A stretch of 8,492 nt of DNA from an uncultured Collinsella sp. (GCA_900545055.1 UQXP01000063.1:1-8492); one strand, 5' to 3'; positions 1 to 5,952 are shown, counted from the first letter of the stretch. The notes: generated by a model from the sequence alone, not told the origin. A program made the numbers and translations.

Positions 1-434
1 TGAGCTGCGGCGTTGCCGGTGGGGAACTCAAGCGCGGCGTCCACGATAAAGTGACGGTGGATGAGTGCTGTCGCCAGAAGGCCCAAGATGGTGCCGGCGA
101 GTGCCACGATAAACATGTCGAGCCAGCTGATCTGGTCGGCATAGCCCAGCATCCAGGCGCCCGGGATGGTAAACGCCAGACCGCCGGCGACCATGGCGCC
201 TGCGGACATGATGGTGTGGGTGACGTTTGCCTCGTTGAGGCTGGCGTTGCCCATGAGCTTAAGGAAGAACAGCGAAATGACGGCAGCGAAAATGATCGGC
301 CAGGGGAGCGCACCCATCTTGAGGGCGGTATAGGCCGAGCTTGCCGTGATGATCACGCAGCCAAGGACGCCGATGACGACGCCGCGCAGCGTGAGTTGCC
401 CGCGCATCGAAGCGCGGTTCGAGGGATTGCTCAT
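1..434 (-). CDS. OPT-family oligopeptide/metal-chelate transporter, N-terminal part (cut by window edge)
   Basis: Reading the minus strand from an ATG at 434-432 gives about 144 residues with no stop before the window edge, so the C-terminal three quarters or so is missing. AAGGAG (plus-strand 441-446) lies 6 nt upstream and fixes the start. The protein opens MSNPSNRASMRGQLTLRG, then has a hydrophobic segment followed by SSAYTALKMG, a further membrane segment, NEANVTHTIMSAG, and near the edge LEFPTGNAAA. This arrangement (xxAYxGLKxG-like loop, N-E...TxxSAG, then a proline-rich F-P-x-G-x-A loop) is typical of bacterial members of the OPT superfamily, which import oligopeptides or metal-chelate compounds by proton symport. 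At least three to four membrane spans are visible. The substrate cannot be told from this fragment. It is divergent from coaX and has a structured leader. Family call fairly sure, substrate unknown. Confidence 0.75.
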   Translation of the reverse strand, partial: MSNPSNRASMRGQLTLRGVVIGVLGCVIITASSAYTALKMGALPWPIIFAAVISLFFLKLMGNASLNEANVTHTIMSAGAMVAGGLAFTIPGAWMLGYADQISWLDMFIVALAGTILGLLATALIHRHFIVDAALEFPTGNAAA

Positions 435-458
435 ATAAAACTCCTTTGCGTATATCCG

Positions 459-497
459 CTTCCCCCGGGAGCGCCGTTACGGATACGGCGCGGGAAG
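459..497 (-). promoter_or_regulatory. Stem-loop in the 5' leader of the OPT gene
   Basis: GCGCCGT (471-477) and ACGGCGC (485-491) pair perfectly over 7 bp around a 7-nt loop. The flanking CTTCCC (459-464) and GGGAAG (492-497) add 6 bp, with six unpaired bases (465-470) on one side. The structure ends about 12 nt before the AAGGAG of the OPT gene. No U-tract follows, so it is not an obvious terminator. It may act on translation or RNA stability. I do not recognise a known riboswitch. Confidence 0.4.
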
Positions 498-544
498 TCG
501 GGTTACCAAGGGCCGCCGCGTGAGCTCGCAAACGACCGCGCACC

Positions 545-550
545 AGTATA
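545..550 (-). promoter_or_regulatory. Probable -10 box of the OPT transporter gene
   Basis: On the minus strand this reads TATACT, one base from the TATAAT consensus. No recognisable TTGACA lies 16-18 bp upstream; that place is occupied by the inverted repeat at 561-578, which could mean an activator-dependent promoter. Transcription would begin near 538 and give a leader of about 100 nt before the ATG at 434. Confidence 0.4.
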
Positions 551-560
551 GCCGCAAGCT

Positions 561-578
561 AGTCATTTTGGGATGACT
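561..578. promoter_or_regulatory. Inverted repeat between divergent promoters (candidate operator)
   Basis: AGTCAT (561-566), a 6-bp spacer, then ATGACT (573-578) form a perfect 6+6 dyad. It lies where the -35 element of both the leftward OPT promoter (-10 at 545-550) and the rightward coaX promoter (-10 at 594-599) would be expected. This placement suits a shared regulator, but no regulator gene is in the window and the binding protein is unknown. Confidence 0.35.
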
Positions 579-593
579 GGTTTAGGTAGGCGA

Positions 594-599
594 TATACT
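594..599 (+). promoter_or_regulatory. Probable -10 box of coaX
   Basis: TATACT lies 27 bp upstream of the coaX ATG at 627. The best -35 candidate is TTGGGA at 569-574 with a long 19-bp spacer, so the -35 is weak. The ribosome site AGGAG (614-618) falls between the expected transcript start (about 606) and the ATG, which is consistent. Confidence 0.42.
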
Positions 600-626
600 G
601 CTGGGCAGACGAAAGGAGCGCCGACG

Positions 627-1478
627 ATGCTTAATGGGTGCGCATATATTTTGACGGTCGATGTGGGCAACACGTTCATTCGCTTTGGCCTGTTTGCAGA
701 GGATTCGGCCGCGGCGCAGGAATGTCCGCTTGCGACGTGCGAGATCACCACGCCGTCGAGCATCACGGCAGACGAGGTGCGCATGCGTCTCGTGCAGGTC
801 ATGGCCGCACTGGCGGCCGATGCGGGCATGCCGGGTGCGCTTGTGCCCGCGGCTGCCGTGCTGAGCTGCGTGGTCCCGGCGCTCGAGCGCCCGTGGAAGG
901 TAGCGCTTTCCCGTACCTGTACGGGGCGCGTGCTCACCGTAGGGCCGGGACTTAAGACCGGCATGCCCGTGCACTACGATGACCCGGCCGAGATCGGCCC
1001 CGACCGCATCGCCGATGCCGTGGCGGCCCGCGCCGTCTACGGCTCGCCGTGCATCGTGATCGACCTGGGCACGACGACCAATATCGAGGTCATCGACGCG
1101 CGCGGTACCTTTGTCGGCGGCGTTATCGCGCCGGGGCTGGCGCTCGGCGCCCGTTCGCTCTCGGCCGCTGCGGCGCGCCTGCCGCAGGTCGAGCCCTCGG
1201 CGCCGACACACGTCATCGGCCGTAACACGCGTGAGGCCATGCGCTCGGGCGTGGTTCTGGGCGAGGTGGCACGCATCGACGGCATGCTCGACATGGTGCT
1301 TGCCGAGATGCGTGCGACCAAGGCCACGGGGGAGGGCGATGTGCCCATCGTCATTACCGGCGACGATGCCGAGGCGCTTGCGGCGCTGGTCGGCCATAGC
1401 CTGACGGTCGACGATGCGCTGACGCTGCGGGGTCTCGCCGAGCTCTATCACATCAACCAAAAGCCCCGCCGCGCGTAG
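627..1478 (+). CDS. coaX: Type III pantothenate kinase
   Basis: CoaX phosphorylates pantothenate with ATP, the first step of coenzyme A synthesis, in the cytoplasm. The 283-residue protein has the ASKHA-fold signatures in order: the P-loop-like DVGNTFIRFGLF from residue 12; GPDRIADAVAA, whose D126 matches the catalytic aspartate of the family's G-x-D-R motif; DLGTTT from D146; and GGVIAPGLALGARSL followed by AAARLPQ. A late VITGDDAE segment matches the conserved C-terminal glycine strand. The length is slightly above the usual 250-260. I chose the ATG at 627 because AGGAG (614-618) lies 8 nt upstream. An in-frame ATG at 573 would run through the -10 box and the ribosome site. No biotin ligase (birA) gene, a common neighbour of coaX, is present here. 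Confidence 0.93.
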   Translation: MLNGCAYILTVDVGNTFIRFGLFAEDSAAAQECPLATCEITTPSSITADEVRMRLVQVMAALAADAGMPGALVPAAAVLSCVVPALERPWKVALSRTCTGRVLTVGPGLKTGMPVHYDDPAEIGPDRIADAVAARAVYGSPCIVIDLGTTTNIEVIDARGTFVGGVIAPGLALGARSLSAAAARLPQVEPSAPTHVIGRNTREAMRSGVVLGEVARIDGMLDMVLAEMRATKATGEGDVPIVITGDDAEALAALVGHSLTVDDALTLRGLAELYHINQKPRRA

Positions 1479-1513
1479 GGCGAGGGGCTGGTGGGATAAA
1501 CGCCCCCACCTTT
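1462..1513 (+). terminator. Weak terminator-like hairpins at the end of coaX
   Basis: Two alternative stems overlap the coaX stop: AGCCCC (1462-1467) with GGGGCT (1484-1489), and GGTGGG (1490-1495) with CCCACC (1505-1510), the latter followed by only TTT. The short U-tract makes termination uncertain. The next promoter's -10 starts 10 bp further on. Confidence 0.35.
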
Positions 1514-1517
1514 CACC

Positions 1518-1526
1518 TGCTACAAT
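1518..1526 (+). promoter_or_regulatory. Extended -10 promoter of the dCMP deaminase gene
   Basis: TGCTACAAT fits the extended -10 pattern TGn-TATAAT with one mismatch. No TTGACA-like -35 sits upstream, as is common for extended -10 promoters. Transcription would start near 1533, leaving a leader of about 28 nt that contains the ribosome site. The -10 overlaps an in-frame ATG at 1525, which argues against that codon as the start. Confidence 0.5.
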
Positions 1527-1560
1527 GGGTCAAAATGTTGCGATTACGGAGGTGTCTGCC

Positions 1561-2085
1561 ATGTCGGACGATCTTCATCAAACTGCGTCGGGCAAGCGCC
1601 GCGACGTCATTAGCTGGGACGAGTTCTTTATGAGCGTGGCCATTGCCGCGCAGCGCCGCAGCAAGGACCCCAACACGCAGGTGGGCGCGTGCATCGCCAG
1701 CACCAACCACCGCATCCTTTCGGTGGGCTACAACGGTACGCCCTCGGCGCTCAACGACGACTTTTTCCCGTGGGGCACGAGCGACGACCCGTTGCAGGAC
1801 AAGCACAACTACGTGGTCCATGCCGAGGCAAACGCCGTGCTCAACTACCGCGGTTCGCTCAAGGATCTCGAGGGTTCCACGGTCTATGTCACGCTGTTCC
1901 CGTGCCACGACTGCGCCAAGATCCTGGCGCAGGTAGGCGTGGGCGAGGTTGTCTACCTGGACAATAAGTACGCCGACACCGACGACGGCCGCATCAGCCG
2001 TCGTATCCTCGACTCGTGCGGTATCAGCTACCGACAGGTTATCGTCGATGTCCATATTGGTACCGGGGAACAGGCTCAGCAGTAG
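1561..2085 (+). CDS. Deoxycytidylate (dCMP) deaminase
   Basis: This enzyme hydrolyses dCMP to dUMP and ammonia, supplying thymidylate synthase. The 174-residue protein is a zinc-dependent cytidine/deoxycytidylate deaminase. H87-A-E89 provides a zinc ligand and the proton-shuttling glutamate, and PCHDC (C115, C118) supplies the other two ligands. Ahead of these, SWDEFFMSVA, RSKDPNTQVGAC and GYNGTP resemble the layout of the eukaryotic and T4-type dCMP deaminases more than that of free cytidine deaminases. C-terminal DNKYADTDDG matches the conserved D-K-Y-x-D-x-D segment. The ATG at 1561 is chosen for GGAGG (1548-1552), 8 nt upstream; the in-frame ATG at 1525 lies inside the -10 box. No competence genes surround it, so a comEB role in DNA uptake is not suggested. 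Allosteric dCTP/dTTP control is known for the family but not shown here. Confidence 0.9.
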   Translation: MSDDLHQTASGKRRDVISWDEFFMSVAIAAQRRSKDPNTQVGACIASTNHRILSVGYNGTPSALNDDFFPWGTSDDPLQDKHNYVVHAEANAVLNYRGSLKDLEGSTVYVTLFPCHDCAKILAQVGVGEVVYLDNKYADTDDGRISRRILDSCGISYRQVIVDVHIGTGEQAQQ

Positions 2086-2256
2086 CGCGCGCCAACGCCA
2101 GCTGGCGGCAAAAACAGCCAAAAGAGCCCCGTCCCAAATTGACTGCTCGTGAAAGTCGTGTCCGCGCGCATGGCTGGCGCTCAAGCGGGTACATGGCTGT
2201 AGTAACATAGCCCCTGTCCGCGGGCGTGCCCGCGCTATTGTGAGAAAGGAGCCCCT
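2086..2256. other. Intergenic gap before the Nfu gene, with an inverted repeat next to its ribosome site
   Basis: The 171-bp gap has no convincing gene. A GC palindrome, CGCCAGCTGGCG, lies just after the deaminase stop but has no U-tract. CATGGCTG occurs twice (2169-2176 and 2192-2199). A possible weak -10, TAACAT, is at 2203-2208 without a -35. CGCGGGC-GT-GCCCGCG (2219-2234) is a perfect 7-bp inverted repeat ending 10 nt before AAAGGAG (2245-2251). Confidence 0.45.
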
Positions 2257-2535
2257 GTGGCTGTTAACGAAGAGCTGCTTAAGAAGGTTCTTGAGGAGAT
2301 CCGCCCCAACCTGCAGGCCGATGGCGGCGATATGGAGTACGTGGGCGTCGACGACGAGGGTGTCGTCAAGCTGGAGCTGCAGGGCGCCTGCGCCGGCTGC
2401 CCCATGAGCTCGTTGACTCTGTCCATGGGTATCGAGCGCATCCTCAAGGAGCATGTGCCCGGCGTTACCCGCGTCGAGCAGGTCAATGTCTCCGGCGAGG
2501 CCGAGGACCTGTACGACGAGTATGCGCCGTTCTAA
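2257..2535 (+). CDS. NifU C-terminal-domain (Nfu-type) Fe-S cluster scaffold protein
   Basis: Nfu-type proteins carry and deliver Fe-S clusters to target enzymes in the cytoplasm. The 92-residue protein is essentially a single NifU C-terminal domain. The N-terminal helix (ELLKKVLEEIRPNLQADGGD) leads to a beta segment and then the cluster-binding GACAGCPMS with C45 and C48. TLSMGIERILKEHVPGV forms the following helix. All family hallmarks, including the ADGGD turn, are intact. It starts at GTG, with AAAGGAG 5 nt upstream; no ATG competes. It stands alone: no sufB/C/D, iscS or iscU lies nearby, so it is not in an assembly operon here. Its A-type or stand-alone partners cannot be inferred. Confidence 0.9.
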   Translation: MAVNEELLKKVLEEIRPNLQADGGDMEYVGVDDEGVVKLELQGACAGCPMSSLTLSMGIERILKEHVPGVTRVEQVNVSGEAEDLYDEYAPF

Positions 2536-2546
2536 GATGCGAAAGC

Positions 2547-2620
2547 TGCGGACGGCATACTCCGCATAGACGTTACGCCCAAATATGCGGCTGCGAGCGC
2601 AAGGCCCGCGGCCGCATTTG
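2547..2620 (+). terminator. Two hairpins between nfu and lgt, the second terminator-like
   Basis: TGCGGA (2547-2552) pairs with TCCGCA (2561-2566) around an 8-nt loop. ATGCGGC (2585-2591) pairs with GCCGCAT (2611-2617) around a GC-rich loop and is followed by TTTGTAT, a poor U-tract. The second may end the nfu transcript. No clear lgt promoter is visible, so read-through into lgt remains possible. Confidence 0.4.
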
Positions 2621-2644
2621 TATGTAGGGAGTAGGAGGGTCGAC

Positions 2645-3466
2645 ATGCTCAACGACTTCTACCATATGCTTGATCCTGTCGCGATCTCGGCGGGCCCCAT
2701 CACCATCTACTGGTACGGCCTAGCCTACGTGGTCGGCGCTCTGCTCACGGCGGTCGTCATGTACCGCACACAGCGTCGCTGGGGCTTTAACATCACGATT
2801 GACGACCTGACGAGTGTCGTGGTCGGCGTGGTCTTTGGCCTCATTATCGGTGCGCGCCTGTTCTACGTCGTCTTTTACGGTGATGGCTACTACTGGGCGC
2901 ACCCGCTCGAGATCTTTGCCACCAACGAGGGCGGCATGAGCTTCCATGGCGGCTTGGTGGGCGGCATTATCGGCGGCATCATCGTGTGCCGCATGTATAA
3001 GCTCGATGCCTGGACTTTGGCAGACCTTGCCGTCATAGGCGCGCCGCTGGCCTTGTGCCTGGGCCGTTGTGCCAACTTTGTCAACGGTGAGCTGTGGGGC
3101 AAGCCGACCGATCTGCCCTGGGGCGTGGTCTTCGGTGGTACCGCGGGCGATATGCCGCGTCACCCCTCCCAGCTCTACGAGGCATTTCTTGAGGGCATCG
3201 TGCTCTTTTGCATTCTGCAGGTGCTCAGCCGCAAAAAGCCGCTACTGCCCCAAGGCACGTTTATGGGCGTGTTTGTGATGGGTTACGGCATCGTCCGCTT
3301 CCTCATTGAGTTCGTGCGCGTGCCCGATGCGCAGCTGGGCTATCTGCTGGGCGGCGTCATCACCATGGGTCAGCTGCTGAGCCTGCCACTCGTGATTGCG
3401 GGCCTGGTGCTCGTCATCTTTGCCCTCCGCCACAACCGTCCCCAGCGCATCTACCTCGACGCCTAA
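2645..3466 (+). CDS. lgt: Prolipoprotein diacylglyceryl transferase
   Basis: Lgt moves a diacylglyceryl group from phosphatidylglycerol to the lipobox cysteine of prolipoproteins in the cytoplasmic membrane, the first step of lipoprotein maturation. The 273-residue protein has about seven membrane spans. It keeps the N-terminal IYWYGLAY (residues 21-28), the MSFHGGLVGG loop with H101, and the Lgt signature GRCANFVNGELWG with R141, N144 and E149. These match E. coli H103, R143, N146 and E151 with a constant shift of two. The second conserved arginine region lies in GYGIVRFLIEFVR. The ATG at 2645 is chosen for AGGAGGG (2633-2639), 5 nt upstream; an in-frame ATG at 2585 falls in a hairpin stem. 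The TAA stop runs straight into a 14-bp inverted repeat. lspA is not adjacent. Confidence 0.96.
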   Translation: MLNDFYHMLDPVAISAGPITIYWYGLAYVVGALLTAVVMYRTQRRWGFNITIDDLTSVVVGVVFGLIIGARLFYVVFYGDGYYWAHPLEIFATNEGGMSFHGGLVGGIIGGIIVCRMYKLDAWTLADLAVIGAPLALCLGRCANFVNGELWGKPTDLPWGVVFGGTAGDMPRHPSQLYEAFLEGIVLFCILQVLSRKKPLLPQGTFMGVFVMGYGIVRFLIEFVRVPDAQLGYLLGGVITMGQLLSLPLVIAGLVLVIFALRHNRPQRIYLDA

Positions 3467-3501
3467 CCACCACAAAGGGGACAGGCACCTTTGTGGTGGT
3501 T
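3465..3501 (+). repeat. Perfect 14-bp hairpin element overlapping the lgt stop codon (element A)
   Basis: AACCACCACAAAGG (3465-3478) and CCTTTGTGGTGGTT (3488-3501) are perfectly complementary with a 9-nt loop. The core GGGGACAGG (3477-3485) spans the loop. The first two bases are the AA of the lgt TAA. No U-tract follows, so an ordinary intrinsic terminator is unlikely, though the strong stem may block or protect RNA 3' ends. It shares AACC...GGTT ends and the GGGACAGG core with the elements at 3526-3581 and 8400-8454. Confidence 0.7.
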
Positions 3502-3525
3502 CGCTGGGCAACGATGACAGAACCG

Positions 3526-3581
3526 TAACGTTTCCCCAGATAAAACCTGCCAAAATAAACCTGTCCCTTTTTGGCAGGTTT
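3526..3581 (-). repeat. Dispersed hairpin repeat, copy 1 (element B)
   Basis: AAACCTGCCAAAA (3543-3555) pairs perfectly over 13 bp with TTTTGGCAGGTTT (3569-3581), with a 13-nt loop holding CCTGTCCC (core GGGACAGG on the minus strand, 3560-3567). The minus strand of 3526-3580 matches 8400-8454 at 51 of 55 bases, including a non-palindromic tail containing TTATCTG and AAACGTTA. It lies between lgt and the following membrane-protein gene, ending just before that gene's presumed ribosome site, and faces element A. Confidence 0.75.
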
Positions 3582-3601
3582 CTAGAAAGGCTCTTTGGAC
3601 T

Positions 3602-5785
3602 GTGAAGGATTCCGACCTCTCCACAACGGCTGCGCGCGACGCTGCCCGCATCGTCTGGTTTAAGCGCTACCCCGCCAAGCAGACGCTCATCGCATTTTTG
3701 CTCGCGCTGTTGGCGACCACAGCGTTTTCCATCGATCCCGCCCCGGTGTCGAGCAACGCAGTCTTGGCGATTGACCCCAAAGCCTCGGGCATGCTGTACG
3801 TGTGCTACGAGGTGCTCCTCTCGTTTGCCGGCCATACCGACGCGGTCATGCTGCTTGCGCTTGCCTGCCTGCTCACGCTGCCGTTTCGCTACGTGTTCTT
3901 TGGCCGTGGCGACACCTGGCGTCCATCGATCATTCTGCCGTCGCTGTTTTTTGCCATCTGCATGGTGTTCGGCCGTAGCTACGACCTCATCGACTCGGCC
4001 GAGATTGTTCTTGGCGACAAGGCCCGCATCATCTGCGCCTGGATTGGCGGCGCGGGCTGGATGCTCCTAGCGATCGTGGCCTTCTATCTGGCTTTTGAGT
4101 GTCTGGATTGGCTGAGCTCCCGACGCATCCCGTTTTCCGAGGCGCACTTTGGCCGCATATGGCGTGTGGCTCACGCCGTGCTCTCGGTCCATCCCTTTGC
4201 CGGGCCCTTCCTGGTGCTTATGATCGCCTGGGCGCCCACGCTCATCGCTTCGCTGCCCGGCCTTTTTATGGGAGATACGGGTGCGCAGATTCGCCAGTGG
4301 TTCAACTATCCCAACGGCACGAGCGACTACCTGCGCCTACTCAACCCCAACGTGCTGCTCAACGGGCATCATCCCGTAGTGCACACGGCCATTATCGGCT
4401 CGTGCGTTCAACTGGGGCTTTCGCTGTTCAACAGCGCTAACGCGGGCCTCATCATCTATACCTGCGCTCAATTTGTCATCACGGCTGCCTGCATGGCCTA
4501 TTCCATTTCGTCGCTGCGCAAACTGGGCGTGAGCCTGCCGGTTCGCGGTGCGATCCTGCTGTTCTTTGCGTTTATGCCGATGTTCTCTAACTACGCGGCG
4601 TTGCTCACCAAAGACGTGCTCTTTGCCGACGCGTTTTTGGTGCTGCTGGTACAGACCGTCAAGCTCGTGGCATGTGGCTTGCCCCGTCGTGATGCCAATG
4701 CCGAGCGTGCGGGCGAACAGAGGCCCGTGCTCTTTGCGCGCCACGACTGGCTGTTGCTTGCGCTGGCTGCCATGGGTTCCACGTTTTTGCGCAATGGCGG
4801 TCTGGTCTTTCCGTTGGCGGCCTGCGTGATTGCGGCGGCGTTTTGCGCATGGGATGTACATGTCGCCCGTCGTGCGGCTAAGCAGACGGGCACCGCGGTC
4901 TCATGCGCCACGCCGCGCTTCCGCTGGGTTGGCGTCCTCGCGGTGCTCGCACTCTGCCTTGCCTCTAATATGTACTTCACCAAGGTCTTTATGCCGGCGC
5001 ACGACATCACGCCTGGTTCCAAGCGCGAAATCCTCTCGATTCCGTTCCAGCAGACGGCTCGTTTCGTACAAAAGCACGACGGCCTCAACTCGGGCGTCAA
5101 CCCCACGGTTAAGGAGGACGGCACCATCGTGGAGGCTCCTTGCGACGGTTCGGTGACCGACGAGGAGCGCGCCGTGATCGACCGGGTGCTCAAGTACGAG
5201 AATCTGGGCCGCCGTTACAACCCGGATAAGTCGGATGCCGTCAAGAACTGCTTTAACGAGTACGCCTCGCAGGAGGACATCAAGGCCTATTTTGAGGTCT
5301 GGGCGCAGATGTTCAAAAAGGATCCCGAGTGCTATATCTCGGCGCTCATCAATAACTATTACGGCTACTTTTATCCGAGCGCGCGCGATGCCTGGGTCTA
5401 CAGCACGGCGCGTAGTGCCGAGATCATGGCGCGTCCCGACAACCTCAAGTACTTCGACTTCCATCCGGTTGACAGCAACGTGGTGCGCTGGTGCGACCAC
5501 CTGATCAATCTGTACCGTGTGGCGGTGCAGCGCATCCCGTTTATTTCGCTCACCATGAGCTCGGCCACCTATGTGTGGATTATGATCGCCGTGGTGGTCT
5601 ACCTGCTGCGTCGTCATTCATGGCGTGCGCTGGCGATCTGGGTGCCGCTGTTGGGCGTGCTCGCCGTGTGCCTGATTGGTCCGTGCAACGGCTCGACCTA
5701 CATGCGCTACCTGTATCCGGTCATCGCCTGCATGCCCTTCGCCATCGGCGCCACCGTCACCCGCAGTGACTTCCTCTGGTCCTAA
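3602..5785 (+). CDS. Large polytopic membrane protein, DUF6020-like (possible GT-C-type glycosyltransferase)
   Basis: The 727-residue protein has about 12-13 hydrophobic segments. An N-terminal block of roughly nine to ten spans reaches residue 465. A hydrophilic domain of about 155 residues (465-620, probably extracytoplasmic) follows, then three C-terminal spans. Two polar motifs stand out: PGLFMGDTGAQIRQW with D225 after an early span, and NGHHPVVHT with H256, H257 and H261. An acidic residue and H-H-P motif in extracytoplasmic loops is the pattern of DUF6020 proteins and recalls GT-C lipid-linked-sugar transferases. The soluble domain begins with LSIPFQQTARF (478-488), also typical of that family as I remember it. 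The function is not established. The start is GTG at 3602; only AAAGG, 11 nt upstream, could serve as ribosome site, so the start is less certain. A hairpin repeat occupies its promoter region and another follows its stop. Confidence 0.65.
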   Translation: MKDSDLSTTAARDAARIVWFKRYPAKQTLIAFLLALLATTAFSIDPAPVSSNAVLAIDPKASGMLYVCYEVLLSFAGHTDAVMLLALACLLTLPFRYVFFGRGDTWRPSIILPSLFFAICMVFGRSYDLIDSAEIVLGDKARIICAWIGGAGWMLLAIVAFYLAFECLDWLSSRRIPFSEAHFGRIWRVAHAVLSVHPFAGPFLVLMIAWAPTLIASLPGLFMGDTGAQIRQWFNYPNGTSDYLRLLNPNVLLNGHHPVVHTAIIGSCVQLGLSLFNSANAGLIIYTCAQFVITAACMAYSISSLRKLGVSLPVRGAILLFFAFMPMFSNYAALLTKDVLFADAFLVLLVQTVKLVACGLPRRDANAERAGEQRPVLFARHDWLLLALAAMGSTFLRNGGLVFPLAACVIAAAFCAWDVHVARRAAKQTGTAVSCATPRFRWVGVLAVLALCLASNMYFTKVFMPAHDITPGSKREILSIPFQQTARFVQKHDGLNSGVNPTVKEDGTIVEAPCDGSVTDEERAVIDRVLKYENLGRRYNPDKSDAVKNCFNEYASQEDIKAYFEVWAQMFKKDPECYISALINNYYGYFYPSARDAWVYSTARSAEIMARPDNLKYFDFHPVDSNVVRWCDHLINLYRVAVQRIPFISLTMSSATYVWIMIAVVVYLLRRHSWRALAIWVPLLGVLAVCLIGPCNGSTYMRYLYPVIACMPFAIGATVTRSDFLWS

Positions 5786-5808
5786 CCTGGTGCATTGGGG
5801 TCAGGTTT
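5783..5808 (+). repeat. Short hairpin element at the stop of the DUF6020-like gene (element C)
   Basis: AACCTG (5784-5789) pairs with CAGGTT (5802-5807) around a 12-nt loop. GGGGTCAGG (5797-5805) resembles the GGGACAGG core of the other elements. As at lgt and asp23, the AA of the TAA stop is the first base pair of the arm. TTTCTTTG follows, so weak termination is possible. It may be a degenerate relative of the longer repeats. Confidence 0.45.
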
Positions 5809-5874
5809 CTTTGCTGCGCCAAAGGGGCCATCATCACGACGCCCTCATTTTGGGGTTTATCTCGCAGGCCAGTA

Positions 5875-5903
5875 GGTATATCATAACGACGTTTGTTTAT
5901 ATT
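5875..5903 (+). promoter_or_regulatory. Possible yebC promoter region
   Basis: TATCAT (5879-5884) and TATATT (5898-5903) are each near-consensus -10 boxes in an AT-rich patch 50-75 bp before the yebC start. Neither has a good -35 at the right distance, so I cannot choose between them. The gap from the upstream stop to yebC is 167 bp, which suits an independent promoter. Confidence 0.27.
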
Positions 5904-5952
5904 GCCCGAGCATCTGCGCTGGGCTTTAGGTCGAAACCGATAGGAGACACGT

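Noticed and set aside
51..551. Plus-strand open frame at the left edge
   Set aside because: It is antisense to the OPT transporter, has no family signature, and crosses the OPT ribosome site and the leader stem.
573..626. Upstream in-frame ATG start for coaX
   Set aside because: It would translate through the -10 box and the AGGAG site; the ATG at 627 has correct spacing and begins nearer to the conserved DVGNT motif.
2139..2144. TTGACT as a -35 box for nfu
   Set aside because: The bases 16-18 bp downstream are GC-rich with no -10 box.
2585..2644. Upstream in-frame start for lgt
   Set aside because: The extra 20 residues are not Lgt-like, the ATG lies in a hairpin arm, and AGGAGGG directs the ATG at 2645.
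1513..2652. Long minus-strand open frame of about 379 codons opposite the dCMP deaminase, the gap and nfu
   Set aside because: It runs antisense to two well-supported genes and their ribosome sites, shows no recognisable domain, and is explained by GC-rich third-position bias.
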